From Streptomyces sp. CG1 (GTDB lineage: Bacteria; Actinomycetota; Actinomycetes; Streptomycetales; Streptomycetaceae): DNA of 64,000 nucleotides. A program made the translations under genes and the position numbers. The notes under the pieces are model-generated. The model had not been told where the DNA came from, made no database searches, and saw only the letters and a program-made list of their open reading frames with translations. Numbering within the stretch: position 1 is the stretch's first letter; every line of letters starts with the position of its first letter. The DNA is taken from NCBI RefSeq assembly GCF_041080625.1, contig NZ_CP163518.1, positions 3,906,001-3,970,000 of the forward strand. Reading direction: 5' to 3'. This document shows positions 10,882 through 19,678 of the stretch, piece by piece.

Positions 10882-11852
10882 AGCACCGCTCCCGCGTCGA
10901 GCGCGGCGGCCACCTCGTCCGGGGTGGGCATCGCCGAGGAGCACTCCAGACGGGAGGCGACGATGGCGCCGGCCGCGTTGGCATGCCGCATGATCGTCTC
11001 CAGGTCCCAGCCCTCGAGGAGGCCGTTGCAGAGGGAGCCGCCGAAGGCGTCTCCGGCACCGAGACCGTTGAGGACGGTGACGGGAAGGGGCGGGACCTCG
11101 GCGGAGTCGCCGTTGCGGCTGACCGCGAGGACGCCCTTGGGTCCCTGCTTGACGACGGCGATCTCCACGCCGGCCTGGAGGAGCGCCCGGGCGGCCGCGT
11201 GGGGCTCCCGCACACCGGTCGCGACCTCCACCTCGTCCAGGTTGCCGACGGCGACGGTCGTGTGCTTCAGCGCCTCGGCGTAGAAGGGGCGAGCGGCGGC
11301 CGGCCCGCGGTGGGAGCCGCTGGTGTCACTGCTCCAGAACATGGGGCGCCAGTCGAGGTCGAAGACCGTCGCGCCCGCCTTCGCCCGGTGGGCGAGGGCC
11401 GCGAGGGTGGCCGTACGGCTGGGCTCCTCGCTCAGGCCGGTGCCGGTGACCCAGAAGATACGGGCCTCACGGATGGCGTCGAGGTCCAGGTCGTGGGCGT
11501 CGATCTCCAGGTCGGGTGCCTTGGGCTGCCGGTAGAAGTAGAGCGGGAAGTCGTCCGGCGGGAAGACCTCGCAGAAGGTGACCGGGGTCGGGAGCCCGGG
11601 GACCGGGGTGACCCAGCGGTCGTCGACGCCGAAGCCGCGCAGTGCCTCGTGCAGATAGGTGCCGAACGGGTCGTCGCCCGTCCGGGTGATCACGGCGGTG
11701 TGCCGGCCGAGCCGGGCCGCGGCGACCGCGACGTTCGTCGCCGACCCGCCGAGGAACTTGCCGAAGGACGACACCTGGGCGAGCGGGACACCTGTTTGCA
11801 GCGGGTACAGGTCCACTCCGATCCGCCCCATGGTGATCAGGTCGTAGGCCAT
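10878..11852 (-). CDS. iolC: 5-dehydro-2-deoxygluconokinase (PfkB family)
   Basis: A 324-residue PfkB-type sugar kinase that phosphorylates 2-deoxy-5-keto-gluconate. The N-terminal PfkB motif reads GKFLGGSATNVAVAAARLG and the C-terminal motif NGLGAGDAFGGSLCNGLLEG holds the catalytic aspartate. It is the first gene of the operon. The start is the ATG of MAYDLITMGRIGVD, preceded by a GAAGGGAA ribosome site. Longer upstream reading is unlikely, because it would run through the promoter. The PfkB fold alone would allow other substrates, but the iolB/D/A neighbours make IolC the best reading. Confidence 0.93.
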   Translation of the reverse strand: MAYDLITMGRIGVDLYPLQTGVPLAQVSSFGKFLGGSATNVAVAAARLGRHTAVITRTGDDPFGTYLHEALRGFGVDDRWVTPVPGLPTPVTFCEVFPPDDFPLYFYRQPKAPDLEIDAHDLDLDAIREARIFWVTGTGLSEEPSRTATLAALAHRAKAGATVFDLDWRPMFWSSDTSGSHRGPAAARPFYAEALKHTTVAVGNLDEVEVATGVREPHAAARALLQAGVEIAVVKQGPKGVLAVSRNGDSAEVPPLPVTVLNGLGAGDAFGGSLCNGLLEGWDLETIMRHANAAGAIVASRLECSSAMPTPDEVAAALDAGAVL

Positions 11853-11882
11853 CGGCTTCCCTTCGTCACGGCTCTCCCCGGT

Positions 11883-11929
11883 TTTGTAGTCCTGTACGCC
11901 GAGCCCTGTCAATGTTTTGTCCAGACATT
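11883..11929 (-). promoter_or_regulatory. iol operon promoter with overlapping operator-like repeat
   Basis: On the minus strand a perfect -35 box TTGACA (11912-11907) is followed after 18 bases by TACAAA (11888-11883), about 30 bases before the iolC start. Over and just upstream of the -35 lies AATGT (11911-11915) ... ACATT (11925-11929), with a nested TGTC..GACA. This is the position expected for a repressor operator. No iol regulator gene is adjacent. Confidence 0.55.
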
Positions 11930-12086
11930 CGGACCAGTGGCGTGATCCTCGGCGGACGGGAAGGAGCGCCCATGGGGGTGCCGGGGCTTGCGGGTGCGCG
12001 GGTACGGGTCGTCCGCGGCTTCTCGCGCCCACGTGACGGAGCCGCGTAGCGACAGGGCCTAGGGGGTTGCCCGCGTCGCTCGTACC

Positions 12087-13088
12087 ATGGGCGCCGTGTC
12101 GGACCCATTGCCCTGGGAGACCGTGCCTGCCCGGCCTCATCCGGCATTACGGCCGGGAGTGATCAGTTATCGCGGGATACGGGTGGCCCTCGACAGGCCG
12201 CGCCGTCGGCTGGAGACGCCGATCGGTGCTGCCACGCTGCTGCTGGGCTTCGAGCAGCCGGTGCGCATTTCCCGGGCCGGGCGTCCCCCGGTGAGCCTGG
12301 TGTCCGTCGTCAACGGGCTGACCACCCTGCCCGCTCTCGGCGAACACGGGGGCCGGCTCTCCGGCATCGAGGTGCTGCTCGAGCCGTGGGCCGCGTTCAC
12401 GCTGTTCGTCACGCCGCAGTACGAACTGGCCAACCGCTCGCTGGATCCGGACGAGTTGGCCGACTCGGCGGGCGCAGGGCTCGGCGAACTCGCCGCCGCA
12501 CTCGCCGCGTTGACCGGCTGGCCGGAACGGTTCGCGCTGCTCGACCGGGTGCTGCTGGAGCGGCTGCGCGCGGGCGTGCCCGTGTCCGAGCGGGTGGTGC
12601 ACGCCTGGTCGCTGCTGGGGCGCAGCGCCGGCCGGGTGCCGGTGCCCCGGCTGGCCGAGGAAGTGGGCTGGAGCGTACGGCACTTGGAGAACCGCTTCCG
12701 GGAACAGATCGGCCTCCCGCCGAAGGCGGCGGCCCGGGTACTGCGGCTGCAACGGGCGCGGCGCCTGCTGGCCGCGGGACACGGGCAGGCGGAGACCGCG
12801 GCGATGTGCGGGTACTACGACCAGGCTCACTTCAGCGGCGAGTTCAAGACCATGACCGGCTGCACGCCAAGGGAGTTCCTGGCGGCCCGGCGGCTGCCGG
12901 CCGCGAGCGCCGCGGCCGACCGGCTGGCGGGCGAGCCGACGAGCCTGCTTCTCGCCTCCGGCCGCGGTGCGCTTTTTTCCAAGACCCACAGAGGCGCCAC
13001 CGGGCACGCTGATCGCCCGGCCATCGGAGTCCCGAGGCGGATGGGGGCGTCCGGCGGCCCGGGGGAGCCGGCTCGGGAGGCGCCCTGA
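12087..13088 (+). CDS. AraC-family transcriptional regulator
   Basis: A 333-residue regulator, divergent from iolC. The N-terminal 170 residues are an uncharacterised sensing domain. The C-terminal half is an AraC double helix-turn-helix: VPRLAEEVGWSVRHLENRFR, then LAAGHGQAETAAMCGYYDQA and HFSGEFKTMTGCTPREFL, which matches the family's last-helix signature. About 70 residues follow the usual end of the domain. The start could be this ATG or the GTG nine bases on. It might control the divergent iol operon, but this domain layout is common in Streptomyces regulators of unrelated function. Confidence 0.85.
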   Translation: MGAVSDPLPWETVPARPHPALRPGVISYRGIRVALDRPRRRLETPIGAATLLLGFEQPVRISRAGRPPVSLVSVVNGLTTLPALGEHGGRLSGIEVLLEPWAAFTLFVTPQYELANRSLDPDELADSAGAGLGELAAALAALTGWPERFALLDRVLLERLRAGVPVSERVVHAWSLLGRSAGRVPVPRLAEEVGWSVRHLENRFREQIGLPPKAAARVLRLQRARRLLAAGHGQAETAAMCGYYDQAHFSGEFKTMTGCTPREFLAARRLPAASAAADRLAGEPTSLLLASGRGALFSKTHRGATGHADRPAIGVPRRMGASGGPGEPAREAP

Positions 13089-13136
13089 CCGGGCCGGTCC
13101 CCCGGGGAGGCGGTCGTCGGAGATGCGGGGGAAGCA

Positions 13137-13172
13137 GGCGGGCCGGGTCCGACGCAGCAGACCCGGCCCGCC
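13137..13172 (+). terminator. Perfect GC-rich hairpin after the AraC gene
   Basis: GGCGGGCCGGGTC (13137-13149) pairs perfectly with GACCCGGCCCGCC (13160-13172) around a 10-base loop, about 50 bases after the AraC stop. There is no U-tract, as in many Streptomyces terminators. The rest of the gap up to 13477 holds only the repeats listed next. Confidence 0.6.
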
Positions 13173-13280
13173 CTGGCCCATCGTCTCGGCTTGGTGGCTT
13201 GGTGACTTGATGCAGTCGCCCCGGGATCGGTTCGGGCGCAACGCGCCGTACCGGCACCCCGGCGTGCGCCTTTGTGGTGG

Positions 13281-13310
13281 CTGTGTCACAAACACCCTCT
13301 CTGTGTCACA
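13281..13310. repeat. Two direct repeats CTGTGTCACA with 20-bp period
   Basis: CTGTGTCACA occurs at 13281-13290 and again at 13301-13310, spaced exactly two helical turns, with a related GTGCGTCACA some 30 bases further on. They lie about 170 bp upstream of the small DNA-binding protein gene. Direct repeats on one helix face suggest a regulator that binds head to tail. Confidence 0.45.
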
Positions 13311-13477
13311 TGTGTCCCGAGTACGCGGGTTGTGCGTCACACCGTGCCGACAGGCGCTGCCCTCCGGTCACTGTGCGTCGTTCACCGGATACAGGCTTGT
13401 GATCGCCAGCGCAGCGCCCGGCTCCCCCGACGGCCACCCCCGGCCGCCGCTGTGGCGCGCGCAGGGAGGTACCACTC

Positions 13478-13678
13478 ATGACCGACCAAAGGCTCTGGTC
13501 GTACAAGGAGATCGCGGCGCACATCAGAGTGCAGCCGGACACCGTACGGTCCTATCGCAAACACGGGCTGCTGCCTGAGCCCGACCACGTGGAGGGCGGC
13601 AAGCCCTACTGGTACGCCGACACCGTCCGCGCCTGGGTCGCCTCCCGGCCGGGCAACCGCGGCCGCCACCTGGACTGA
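13478..13678 (+). CDS. Small MerR-like helix-turn-helix protein (BldC-like)
   Basis: A 66-residue protein that is almost entirely one winged helix-turn-helix of the MerR/excisionase type: LWSYKEIAAHIRVQPDTVRS forms the helices and YRKHGLLPEPDHVEGGKPYW the wing. It has no effector domain. BldC of Streptomyces has the same size and organisation, but I do not claim orthology. Start ATG with a GGGAGG ribosome site. It may bind the direct repeats upstream of its own gene. Confidence 0.8.
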   Translation: MTDQRLWSYKEIAAHIRVQPDTVRSYRKHGLLPEPDHVEGGKPYWYADTVRAWVASRPGNRGRHLD

Positions 13679-13750
13679 CCCCGGCCGGTCCCCCCACCGC
13701 CGGAGGAAAATCCCCTGTGCCCCACCGTTCGCGTGGGGCACAGTCGCTCC

Positions 13751-14220
13751 ATGAGCTTCTCCGCCAAACCCGCGCTGACCGGCCGGAAGACCGTACTGCG
13801 GCCCTTCACCGAGGCCAACGCCGATGTCGACGCCGATGTCGCGGAGGAGATCATCGGCGACCCCGAGGTCCTCGCTTCACCGGCGAGGTCCTGGGCGAGG
13901 TCGTGCTGTACGAGTACGACCCGGCCACCCGAAGCTGCACCTTCCGCACCCTCGTCGGCCCCCGGGGCCTCGGCCGTGGTGTCGGCACCGAGGCGGCCGG
14001 GTTGATCGTCGGCTACGGCTTCGAGCAACTCGCCCTGTGCCGTATCCAGTTGGAGGTGTACGGCGACAACCACCGGGCCCGGCACGTGTACGAGAAGGTC
14101 GGGTTCCAGGTGGAAGGGGTACGCAGGGAGGCGCTGCCCAGGGACGGTGGCTGGGTCGACGAGGTACTGCTGGCCGTTCTCGACCGCGAATGGGCCGCCC
14201 TCAGCTCCACGGCTCGATGA
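13751..14220 (+). pseudogene. GNAT acetyltransferase, frameshifted and internally deleted
   Basis: The first 42 codons (MSFSAKPALTGRKTVLRPFT ... DPEVL) are a standard RimJ/RimL-type GNAT start. One base is missing after GAGGTCCT, so the continuation RFTG is read in another frame. There the sequence passes directly to EVLGEVVLYEY, skipping roughly 40 residues found in intact relatives. The acetyl-CoA-binding part (GPRGLGRGVGTEAAGLI) and the C-terminus (ARHVYEKVGFQVEGVRREAL) are intact in the second frame. GAGGTCCT occurs on both sides of the join, which suggests deletion by slippage. The 3' end overlaps the convergent dehydrogenase gene by 20 bp. Confidence 0.75.
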
Positions 14221-15247
14221 CCGTGACGCCGCCCGCCCCTCCTGCCGTACTCATCGCCGCGAGGGCCGCCGGTGCCGCGTCCAGCGTGATCGTGGACGTC
14301 ACCAGCAGCTCGGGACGCAGGACGCCGGAACGGACCAGGCGCAGCATGCCGGGGTAGGCATGGGCGGCCATGCCGTGGCTGCCTAGGAGTTCCAGCTCCA
14401 GGGCGATGGCGCGGGCCAGCGGAACCGGCGTGGTGCCGTCCGGTGAGGGCAGCAGGCCCACCTGGACGTGCCGGCCGCGGCGGCGCAGGCCGTTCACGGA
14501 GGCCGCGCAGGTGGCGGGCGAGCCGAGCGCGTCGAGGGAGAGGTGGGCGCCGCCGTCGGTCAGCTCGCGGACGGCGGCGGCCGGGTCGGCCACTCCGGTC
14601 GCGTCGACGCACTCTGCGGCGCCGAATTTCCATGCCAGGTCGAGGGCTTGGGGTGACACGTCGACGGCGATCACTCGGGCCCCGGCCGCCGCCGCGATCA
14701 TCACCGCCGACAGCCCGACCCCGCCGCAGCCGTGCACCGCGACCCACTCCCCCGCCGCCACCCGGCCCTGCTGCACCACCGCACGGAAGGCGGTGGCGAA
14801 ACGGCAGCCTAGGGCGGCGGCGGTGGCGTACCCCATGTCGTCCGGGATCGCGACCAGGTTGACGTCGGCGTGGTCGAGCGCCACGTACTCGGCGAAGGAG
14901 CCCCAGTGGTGAAAGCCCGGCTGGGTCTGGCGTTCGCACACCTGCTGGTCGCCCGCCGCACAGGCCGGGCAGGTCCCGCAGGCGCAGACGAACGGCACGG
15001 TGACCCGGTCGCCGGGCCGCCAACCGGTCACCCGGGATCCGACCGCCTCGACGACACCCGCCAGTTCGTGCCCCGGCACATGCGGCAGCGTGATGTCGGG
15101 GTCGTGGCCCATCCAGCCGTGCCAGTCGCTGCGGCAGAGGCCGGTGGCCTCCACCCGGACGATCACGCCGTGCTCCACAGGTTCCGGGTCGGGAACGTCC
15201 CGCACCTCGGCCGGCTTCCCGAACTGCTCGAACACCACGGCTCTCAT
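14201..15247 (-). CDS. Zinc-dependent alcohol dehydrogenase family protein
   Basis: A 348-residue medium-chain dehydrogenase. The catalytic zinc ligands appear in [10 protein letters not shown] (Cys) and in [16 protein letters not shown] (His-Glu). The structural zinc cysteines are in [19 protein letters not shown]. The nucleotide-binding loop [10 protein letters not shown] is followed about 20 residues later by VDVSP, an acidic residue that favours NAD(H). All zinc ligands are present, so it should be active, but the substrate is unknown. It lies 30 bases after the MMPL exporter gene on the same strand and may be co-transcribed with it. Confidence 0.9.
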   Translation of the reverse strand: MRAVVFEQFGKPAEVRDVPDPEPVEHGVIVRVEATGLCRSDWHGWMGHDPDITLPHVPGHELAGVVEAVGSRVTGWRPGDRVTVPFVCACGTCPACAAGDQQVCERQTQPGFHHWGSFAEYVALDHADVNLVAIPDDMGYATAAALGCRFATAFRAVVQQGRVAAGEWVAVHGCGGVGLSAVMIAAAAGARVIAVDVSPQALDLAWKFGAAECVDATGVADPAAAVRELTDGGAHLSLDALGSPATCAASVNGLRRRGRHVQVGLLPSPDGTTPVPLARAIALELELLGSHGMAAHAYPGMLRLVRSGVLRPELLVTSTITLDAAPAALAAMSTAGGAGGVTVIEPWS

Positions 15248-15277
15248 GGGCTCACCCTGCCACGGCGACCGGCGACC

Positions 15278-17485
15278 TCACACCCCTGCCGGTTCCTTCT
15301 CCTCCACCGGTGCCACCGGCTCGCCCTCGCTGAGTCCGAACCGCTCGTGAACGCGCCGCAGCCACGCCGGCGCCCACCAAGTCGCCCTCCCCGTCAGCCG
15401 CATGATCGCCGGCACCAGGAGGCTGCGGACCACCATCGCGTCCATCAGCACCGCGAGCGCGATGCCCAGGCCGAGCATCTTCGTGTTGGTCACCCGTGAG
15501 GTGCCGATGGCGACCATCACCACCGCGAGGATGACCGCAGCCGCGGTGATCAGCCCGCCGGTGCGCTGCAGTCCGTGCCGCACCGCCGACTCATGGTCGC
15601 CCGTGCGGTCGTACTCCTCCTTGATGCGGGAGAGCAGGAACACGCCGTAGTCCATGGAGAGCCCGAAAGCCACGCAGAACATCAGCACGGGCAGGGTGGT
15701 CTCGATCGAGCCGGGGCTGGTGAAGCCGAGCGGGCCGGACAGATGGCCGTCCTGGAAGACCCAGACCACGGCGCCGAACATCGCGGTCAGGCTGAGCGCG
15801 TTGAGCACCACGGCCTGGATCGGTATCAGCACGCTGCCTGTCAGCAGGAAGACCAGAAGCAGGGTGACGACTGCGATGAACACGGCCGCCCAGGGCAGTC
15901 GCTCGGCTATCGCGTGCTTGGTGTCGACCAGGACGGCCGCCGTACCGGTCACCTTCGCATCGAAGGGCGGATGGAGGGCTCGTATGTCCCCCACCAGGCG
16001 CTGGGCCGCGTAGTCCACGGCCTCTCCCCTGGGCTGCACCGTGAAGTAGGCGGCGTCACCCTTGACCAGCGGGCCGTCGACGCGGACCACCTCGGGCAGG
16101 GCGGCCACCTGCTGCTTGTAGGCGGTGTACTGCGCGGCGGTCGCCCTGCCCTCGGCGAGGACCTCCAGACCGCCGCCGGGGCTGCCCGGGAAGCCCTCGC
16201 GGATCTGGTCCTGCACCACGTGGGACTCGGCGGTCGAGGGCAGCTGGCGGTCGTCGGCGGTGCCGAACTTCACGCCCAGGAAGGGCAGTCCGAGGACCAC
16301 CAGCAGGACGGTGGTGCCGAGGGCGAAGAGCGGGGCGCGGCGCATCACCAGGCGGGCGGTCCGCGCCCAGGCCGCTCCCTCGGCGGGCCTCGGCTCACGG
16401 CCCCGGCGGAACAGGCGGCGCAGGTCGAGGGCGTTGACCCGGTGGCCGAGCAGGATCAGGGCGGCCGGGAGCAGGATCAGGGCGGCGGCCGCGGCGAGCA
16501 GGACCACGGCGATGCCGGCGTAGGCGAAGGAGCGCAGGAAGTACTGCGGGAAGACCATCATGGCGGCCAGGGAGACCGCCACCGTGAGGGCGGAGAAGAG
16601 CACCGTGCGCCCTGCCGTACGCAGGGTCGCTCCGACGGCCGCCAACGGGTCGGCGCCCGTGGACAGTTCCTCGCGGTAGCGGCGGACGATGAACAGGGCG
16701 TAGTCGATGGCCAGGCCGAGACCGAGGGCCGTGGTGAGGTTGAGGGCGAAGACGGAGACGTCGGTGAAGGCCGTCAGCCCGCGCAGCACGGCGTTGGTGC
16801 CGAGGATGGCGACGATGCCGATGCCGAGCGGCAGCAGGGCGGCGACCGCGCTGCCGAAGACCATCACCAGCAGCACGAGCGTGATCGGCAGGGCGATCAT
16901 CTCGGCGCGGGTCAGGTCCTCCTTGATGATGGTCTGCATGTCGTGCCGCACGGCGACGATTCCGCCGACCTTCACCCGGACCGGGCCGTGCGTGCCCCGG
17001 TAGTGGGGTGCTATGCGGTCCAGGGTCTTGCTCATCGCGTTGTCGTCGCCGGTGATGCGGGCGGCGATCAGCGCCTCGTGGCCGTCCCTGGCGCGCAGGG
17101 CCGGAGACTTGCTCTGCCAATAGGAGCCGACGCCGGTCACGCCCTTCTCCCCCGCCAGCCGGCCGGCCAGGTCGCGGGCCTGGGCGGCGACCGCCGGATC
17201 GTCGACCGAGGCGCGGCCCGAGCCGACCAGGAGCAGCAGGTTCGGCTGGGAGGCAGGGAACTCGCGCTCCAGGGCCTTGGCGGCATACGTCGACTCCGCA
17301 GCCGGGTCCTCCCAGCCGCCGCTGCCGAGACGGTCCGCGACACCGCTGCCCGCCAGCACGGCCAGCGCGGTGAGCACCAGGGCCACCAGCAGCGACAGGC
17401 GGGGGCGGGCGGTGACGAATCGGGTCCAGCCGCGGGGCCGGGGCGGCGCGCCCCCTGCGCGCGGCGACTTGTTGACTTCGGTCAT
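15278..17485 (-). CDS. MMPL-family RND transporter
   Basis: A 735-residue membrane protein with the MMPL layout: a first TM helix (RLSLLVALVLTALAVLAGSG), a large extracytoplasmic loop, a five-helix bundle, then the same again after the second loop at about 385-530. The first half has LGLGLAIDYALFIVRRYREE and the second half VAFGLSMDYGVFLLSRIKEE, the paired proton-relay segments (D-Y in TM4 and TM10) that mark the family. Such proteins export lipids, siderophores or drugs using the proton gradient. A TetR repressor gene is divergent and a double operator lies between them. Confidence 0.92.
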   Translation of the reverse strand: MTEVNKSPRAGGAPPRPRGWTRFVTARPRLSLLVALVLTALAVLAGSGVADRLGSGGWEDPAAESTYAAKALEREFPASQPNLLLLVGSGRASVDDPAVAAQARDLAGRLAGEKGVTGVGSYWQSKSPALRARDGHEALIAARITGDDNAMSKTLDRIAPHYRGTHGPVRVKVGGIVAVRHDMQTIIKEDLTRAEMIALPITLVLLVMVFGSAVAALLPLGIGIVAILGTNAVLRGLTAFTDVSVFALNLTTALGLGLAIDYALFIVRRYREELSTGADPLAAVGATLRTAGRTVLFSALTVAVSLAAMMVFPQYFLRSFAYAGIAVVLLAAAAALILLPAALILLGHRVNALDLRRLFRRGREPRPAEGAAWARTARLVMRRAPLFALGTTVLLVVLGLPFLGVKFGTADDRQLPSTAESHVVQDQIREGFPGSPGGGLEVLAEGRATAAQYTAYKQQVAALPEVVRVDGPLVKGDAAYFTVQPRGEAVDYAAQRLVGDIRALHPPFDAKVTGTAAVLVDTKHAIAERLPWAAVFIAVVTLLLVFLLTGSVLIPIQAVVLNALSLTAMFGAVVWVFQDGHLSGPLGFTSPGSIETTLPVLMFCVAFGLSMDYGVFLLSRIKEEYDRTGDHESAVRHGLQRTGGLITAAAVILAVVMVAIGTSRVTNTKMLGLGIALAVLMDAMVVRSLLVPAIMRLTGRATWWAPAWLRRVHERFGLSEGEPVAPVEEKEPAGV

Positions 17486-17524
17486 GGTGCGGTGTCCCCT
17501 TCACCGTGGAAACCGTAAACTGGC

Positions 17525-17570
17525 AAACACGAGTTGTCGCTCGTGTTTTCAGAATGCGAGCGACCGCTCG
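17525..17570. promoter_or_regulatory. TetR operator pair between the MMPL and TetR genes
   Basis: AAACACGAG (17525-17533) and CTCGTGTTT (17540-17548) form a perfect 9-bp inverted repeat around six bases. A second related palindrome CGAGCG-AC-CGCTCG (17557-17570), with the same CGAG/CTCG core and a trailing TGTTTG, lies 9 bases on. Both fall in the 120-bp gap between the divergent MMPL and TetR genes, a typical self-regulating TetR arrangement. Confidence 0.8.
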
Positions 17571-17607
17571 TGTTTGTCAATCCCGTTCGGAGATCTGGGG
17601 ACAACTC

Positions 17608-18264
17608 GTGCCCGACAACGCGCAGACACAGGCGCAGACACAGAAGGAGCAGCCGCGCCGCCGACAGGCCCGCGGGGAGCGCCGTATCGCCCAGCTGCTC
17701 GAAGCGGCCGCCCGGGTCTTCTGCACCACCGGCTACACCGCCGCCAGCACCAACGCCATCGCCCGCGAGGCCGGCGTCTCACCGGGGACGCTCTACCAGT
17801 TCTTCCCGAACAAGGAGGCGATCGCGATCGAGCTGGGCGACCGGCTCGTCCACGAGATGCGGGAGACCTACGGCGAGGCGCTGGCCCCCGTGGACCCCGC
17901 CACCCCGCTGGAGGAGGCCATCGGTTCCGCCATCGACCGGTTCATGACCTTCAACACCGAACACCCGGTGTTCTTCGCGCTGATGCACGGCCCCGACATC
18001 CCGGGCCGAATGGCCGAGACGCACGACCAGCTGCACGCCACACTGGTCGGCCGGATCGAGGGCCTGCTCGCCTCCCTCATGCCCGCCGCCACCCCGGCCG
18101 ACGTCACCCGCACGGCGCATGTCTGCCTCGGCATCTACAAGGCCGGCCTGGAGCTGGTCCTCGCCCACGAGGGCGCCGAGCGGGCGGCCTACGTCCAGGA
18201 GATCAAGGACGTCCTGATCCGCTATCTGGACCCGCTGATGCGCGACCGGCCCGGCCACGGGTGA
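17608..18264 (+). CDS. TetR-family repressor of the MMPL exporter
   Basis: A 218-residue TetR regulator. The DNA-binding domain is at residues about 25-70: RRIAQLLEAAARVFCTTGYT, then ASTNAIAREAGVSPGTLYQF and FPNKEAI, a clear TetR signature. The ligand domain follows (FMTFNTEHPVFFALMHGPDI in its middle). I chose the GTG (VPDNAQTQ), because starting further upstream would translate through the operators. It should repress the divergent MMPL gene, and probably itself, until a ligand binds. The ligand is unknown. Confidence 0.9.
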   Translation: MPDNAQTQAQTQKEQPRRRQARGERRIAQLLEAAARVFCTTGYTAASTNAIAREAGVSPGTLYQFFPNKEAIAIELGDRLVHEMRETYGEALAPVDPATPLEEAIGSAIDRFMTFNTEHPVFFALMHGPDIPGRMAETHDQLHATLVGRIEGLLASLMPAATPADVTRTAHVCLGIYKAGLELVLAHEGAERAAYVQEIKDVLIRYLDPLMRDRPGHG

Positions 18265-18351
18265 CCCCGGGCCCCCGCCCCGGACTGCGACGCCCGGCGC
18301 ATCTGCCTACAGTGCGGATAAATCGCCCAGCAGCCGTCCGAGGGGACCGAC

Positions 18352-19302
18352 GTGAGCCACTCCCCGCCTCCCGGCACGCCCAAGGCCCGCATACCCGGCC
18401 CCCAGCAGCCGCCACCGCCATACCCCCGCATCGGGGCGGGCCTGTGGCGGCGCTGTCTGGGCGGCGGGCTCGCCCTGTGGTCGCTGACCGCGTGGGTCAC
18501 GTACGAGACGCGGAACACTACGCTGCTGCCGACGCTGATCCTGCTCGGCAGCTTTCTCGCACCGGTCGCCTTCGTGCTGTGGGCGTACGAGCGGCACGGC
18601 CGTGACCTGGGCGTCAGCGCGATCCTCGGCTGCTTCCTGACCGGTGGGGCCCTCGGCGTACTCGGCGCCTCGCTGATGGAGTCGTACCTGCTGCACCCCG
18701 CGCCCGGGATGTTCGCCGGCGTCGGCCTGATCGAGGAGGCGGCCAAGCTCGCGGCGCTGGTGTTCGCGCTGCGCCGGCAGCCGTACCTGCGCGGGCTGCG
18801 TGCCGGACTGGTGCTCGGGGCGGCCGTCGGCTTCGGTTTCGCGGCCCTGGAGAGCGCCGGGTACGCCTTCGACGCGGCCGCCTCCGCCCAGGGCATCGAT
18901 CTGCGCACCCTGCTGGAGACGGAGATCCTGCGCGGGGTGCTCGCCCCCTTGGGGCACGGCCTGTGGACGGCGATCGCCGGTGGCGTCCTGCTGTCCCGGC
19001 GCCGCCTGAACGGGGACTTCCGCCTCGCCGCGCCGGTGCTCGGCACCTACCTGGGCGTGTCCCTGCTGCACGCCCTGTGGGACTCCACGCACGGCCTCGC
19101 GATCTGGATGGTCGCCCGGCTGACCGGCGCCGGCCTGCAGGGACGGCTGTTCGCCCAGGGGTACCTCGTCCGGCCGAGCGTCGAGCAGGAACACCTGTTC
19201 ACGTTGTTCTCGGTCGGTGGGCTGGCCCTGGTCGCCCTGGCGGGGGTCGGCTGGGCTCGGTCGCTGGCACACCGGACCCCCTCTTGGAGAGGTACCCCCT
19301 AG
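18352..19302 (+). CDS. PrsW-family intramembrane metalloprotease
   Basis: A 316-residue polytopic membrane protein (about eight helices) with a proline-rich cytoplasmic N-terminus. The family's motifs are present: EEAAK in GVGLIEEAAKLAALV, a histidine in LGHGLWTAIAGGVLLS and another in LLHALWDSTHG, giving the Glu-Glu-His-His metal-site pattern. PrsW in Bacillus cleaves an anti-sigma factor; the target here is unknown and no sigma or anti-sigma gene is adjacent. GTG start after an AGGGGA site. Its last codons and stop codon lie inside the CsoR-type operator of the next operon. Confidence 0.87.
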   Translation: MSHSPPPGTPKARIPGPQQPPPPYPRIGAGLWRRCLGGGLALWSLTAWVTYETRNTTLLPTLILLGSFLAPVAFVLWAYERHGRDLGVSAILGCFLTGGALGVLGASLMESYLLHPAPGMFAGVGLIEEAAKLAALVFALRRQPYLRGLRAGLVLGAAVGFGFAALESAGYAFDAAASAQGIDLRTLLETEILRGVLAPLGHGLWTAIAGGVLLSRRRLNGDFRLAAPVLGTYLGVSLLHALWDSTHGLAIWMVARLTGAGLQGRLFAQGYLVRPSVEQEHLFTLFSVGGLALVALAGVGWARSLAHRTPSWRGTP

Positions 19303-19307
19303 GGGTA
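19293..19307. promoter_or_regulatory. CsoR-type copper operator
   Basis: TACCCC-CTA-GGGGTA is a 15-bp palindrome of the form bound by the copper repressor CsoR in actinobacteria. It is followed by TATAGTG, a likely -10, and lies 70 bases before copZ. The stop codon TAG of the preceding protease gene is formed by bases inside the palindrome. No csoR gene is in the window. Confidence 0.82.
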
Positions 19308-19376
19308 TAGTGTTCGGAGTGTGGGGTTCCCTCGCGGGCCCCACCGGCCCCACACGCCTCGACGAGGAGTAACGAC

Positions 19377-19616
19377 ATGACCGCCCACACCGACACCCCT
19401 GGCTCCGTCACCACCGTCTACAAGGTGACCGGCATGAGCTGTGGCCACTGCGAAGGCGCCGTCTCCGGCGAGATCTCCGAGATCCCCGGCGTCAGCTCGG
19501 TGAAGGCCGTCGCGTCGACGGGCGAGGTGACCGTGGTCTCCGAGGCCCCGCTGGACGACGAGGCCGTGCGCGCCGCCGTGGACGAAGCCGGCTTCGAACT
19601 GGCCGGCAGGGCCTGA
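19377..19616 (+). CDS. copZ: Copper chaperone, heavy-metal-associated domain protein
   Basis: A 79-residue single-domain HMA protein. The Cu(I) site is GMSCGHCEGAV (CxxC at about residues 22-25), followed by the rest of the beta-alpha-beta fold (GVSSVKAVASTGEVTVVSEA, then EAGFELAG). It should bind Cu(I) in the cytoplasm and hand it to the ATPase encoded next. A GAGGAG ribosome site is 8 bases upstream. It is the first gene behind the CsoR-type operator, so copper should induce it. Confidence 0.93.
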   Translation: MTAHTDTPGSVTTVYKVTGMSCGHCEGAVSGEISEIPGVSSVKAVASTGEVTVVSEAPLDDEAVRAAVDEAGFELAGRA

Positions 19617-19678
19617 GCAGCGGGACCCGTACGCAAGGCCCGAGCAGCGAGGGCTCGTACGAGAAACCTTTCCCCGAT

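Noticed and set aside
12087..13088. AraC protein as the definite iol regulator
   Set aside because: It is divergent from iolC, but the palindromic operator at the iol promoter is more typical of LacI/GntR-type dimers. The link is left as a possibility only.
15575..17518. Long plus-strand frame opposite the MMPL gene
   Set aside because: Gln/Gly/Arg-rich translation typical of antisense reading of membrane helices; it also runs through the TetR operators.
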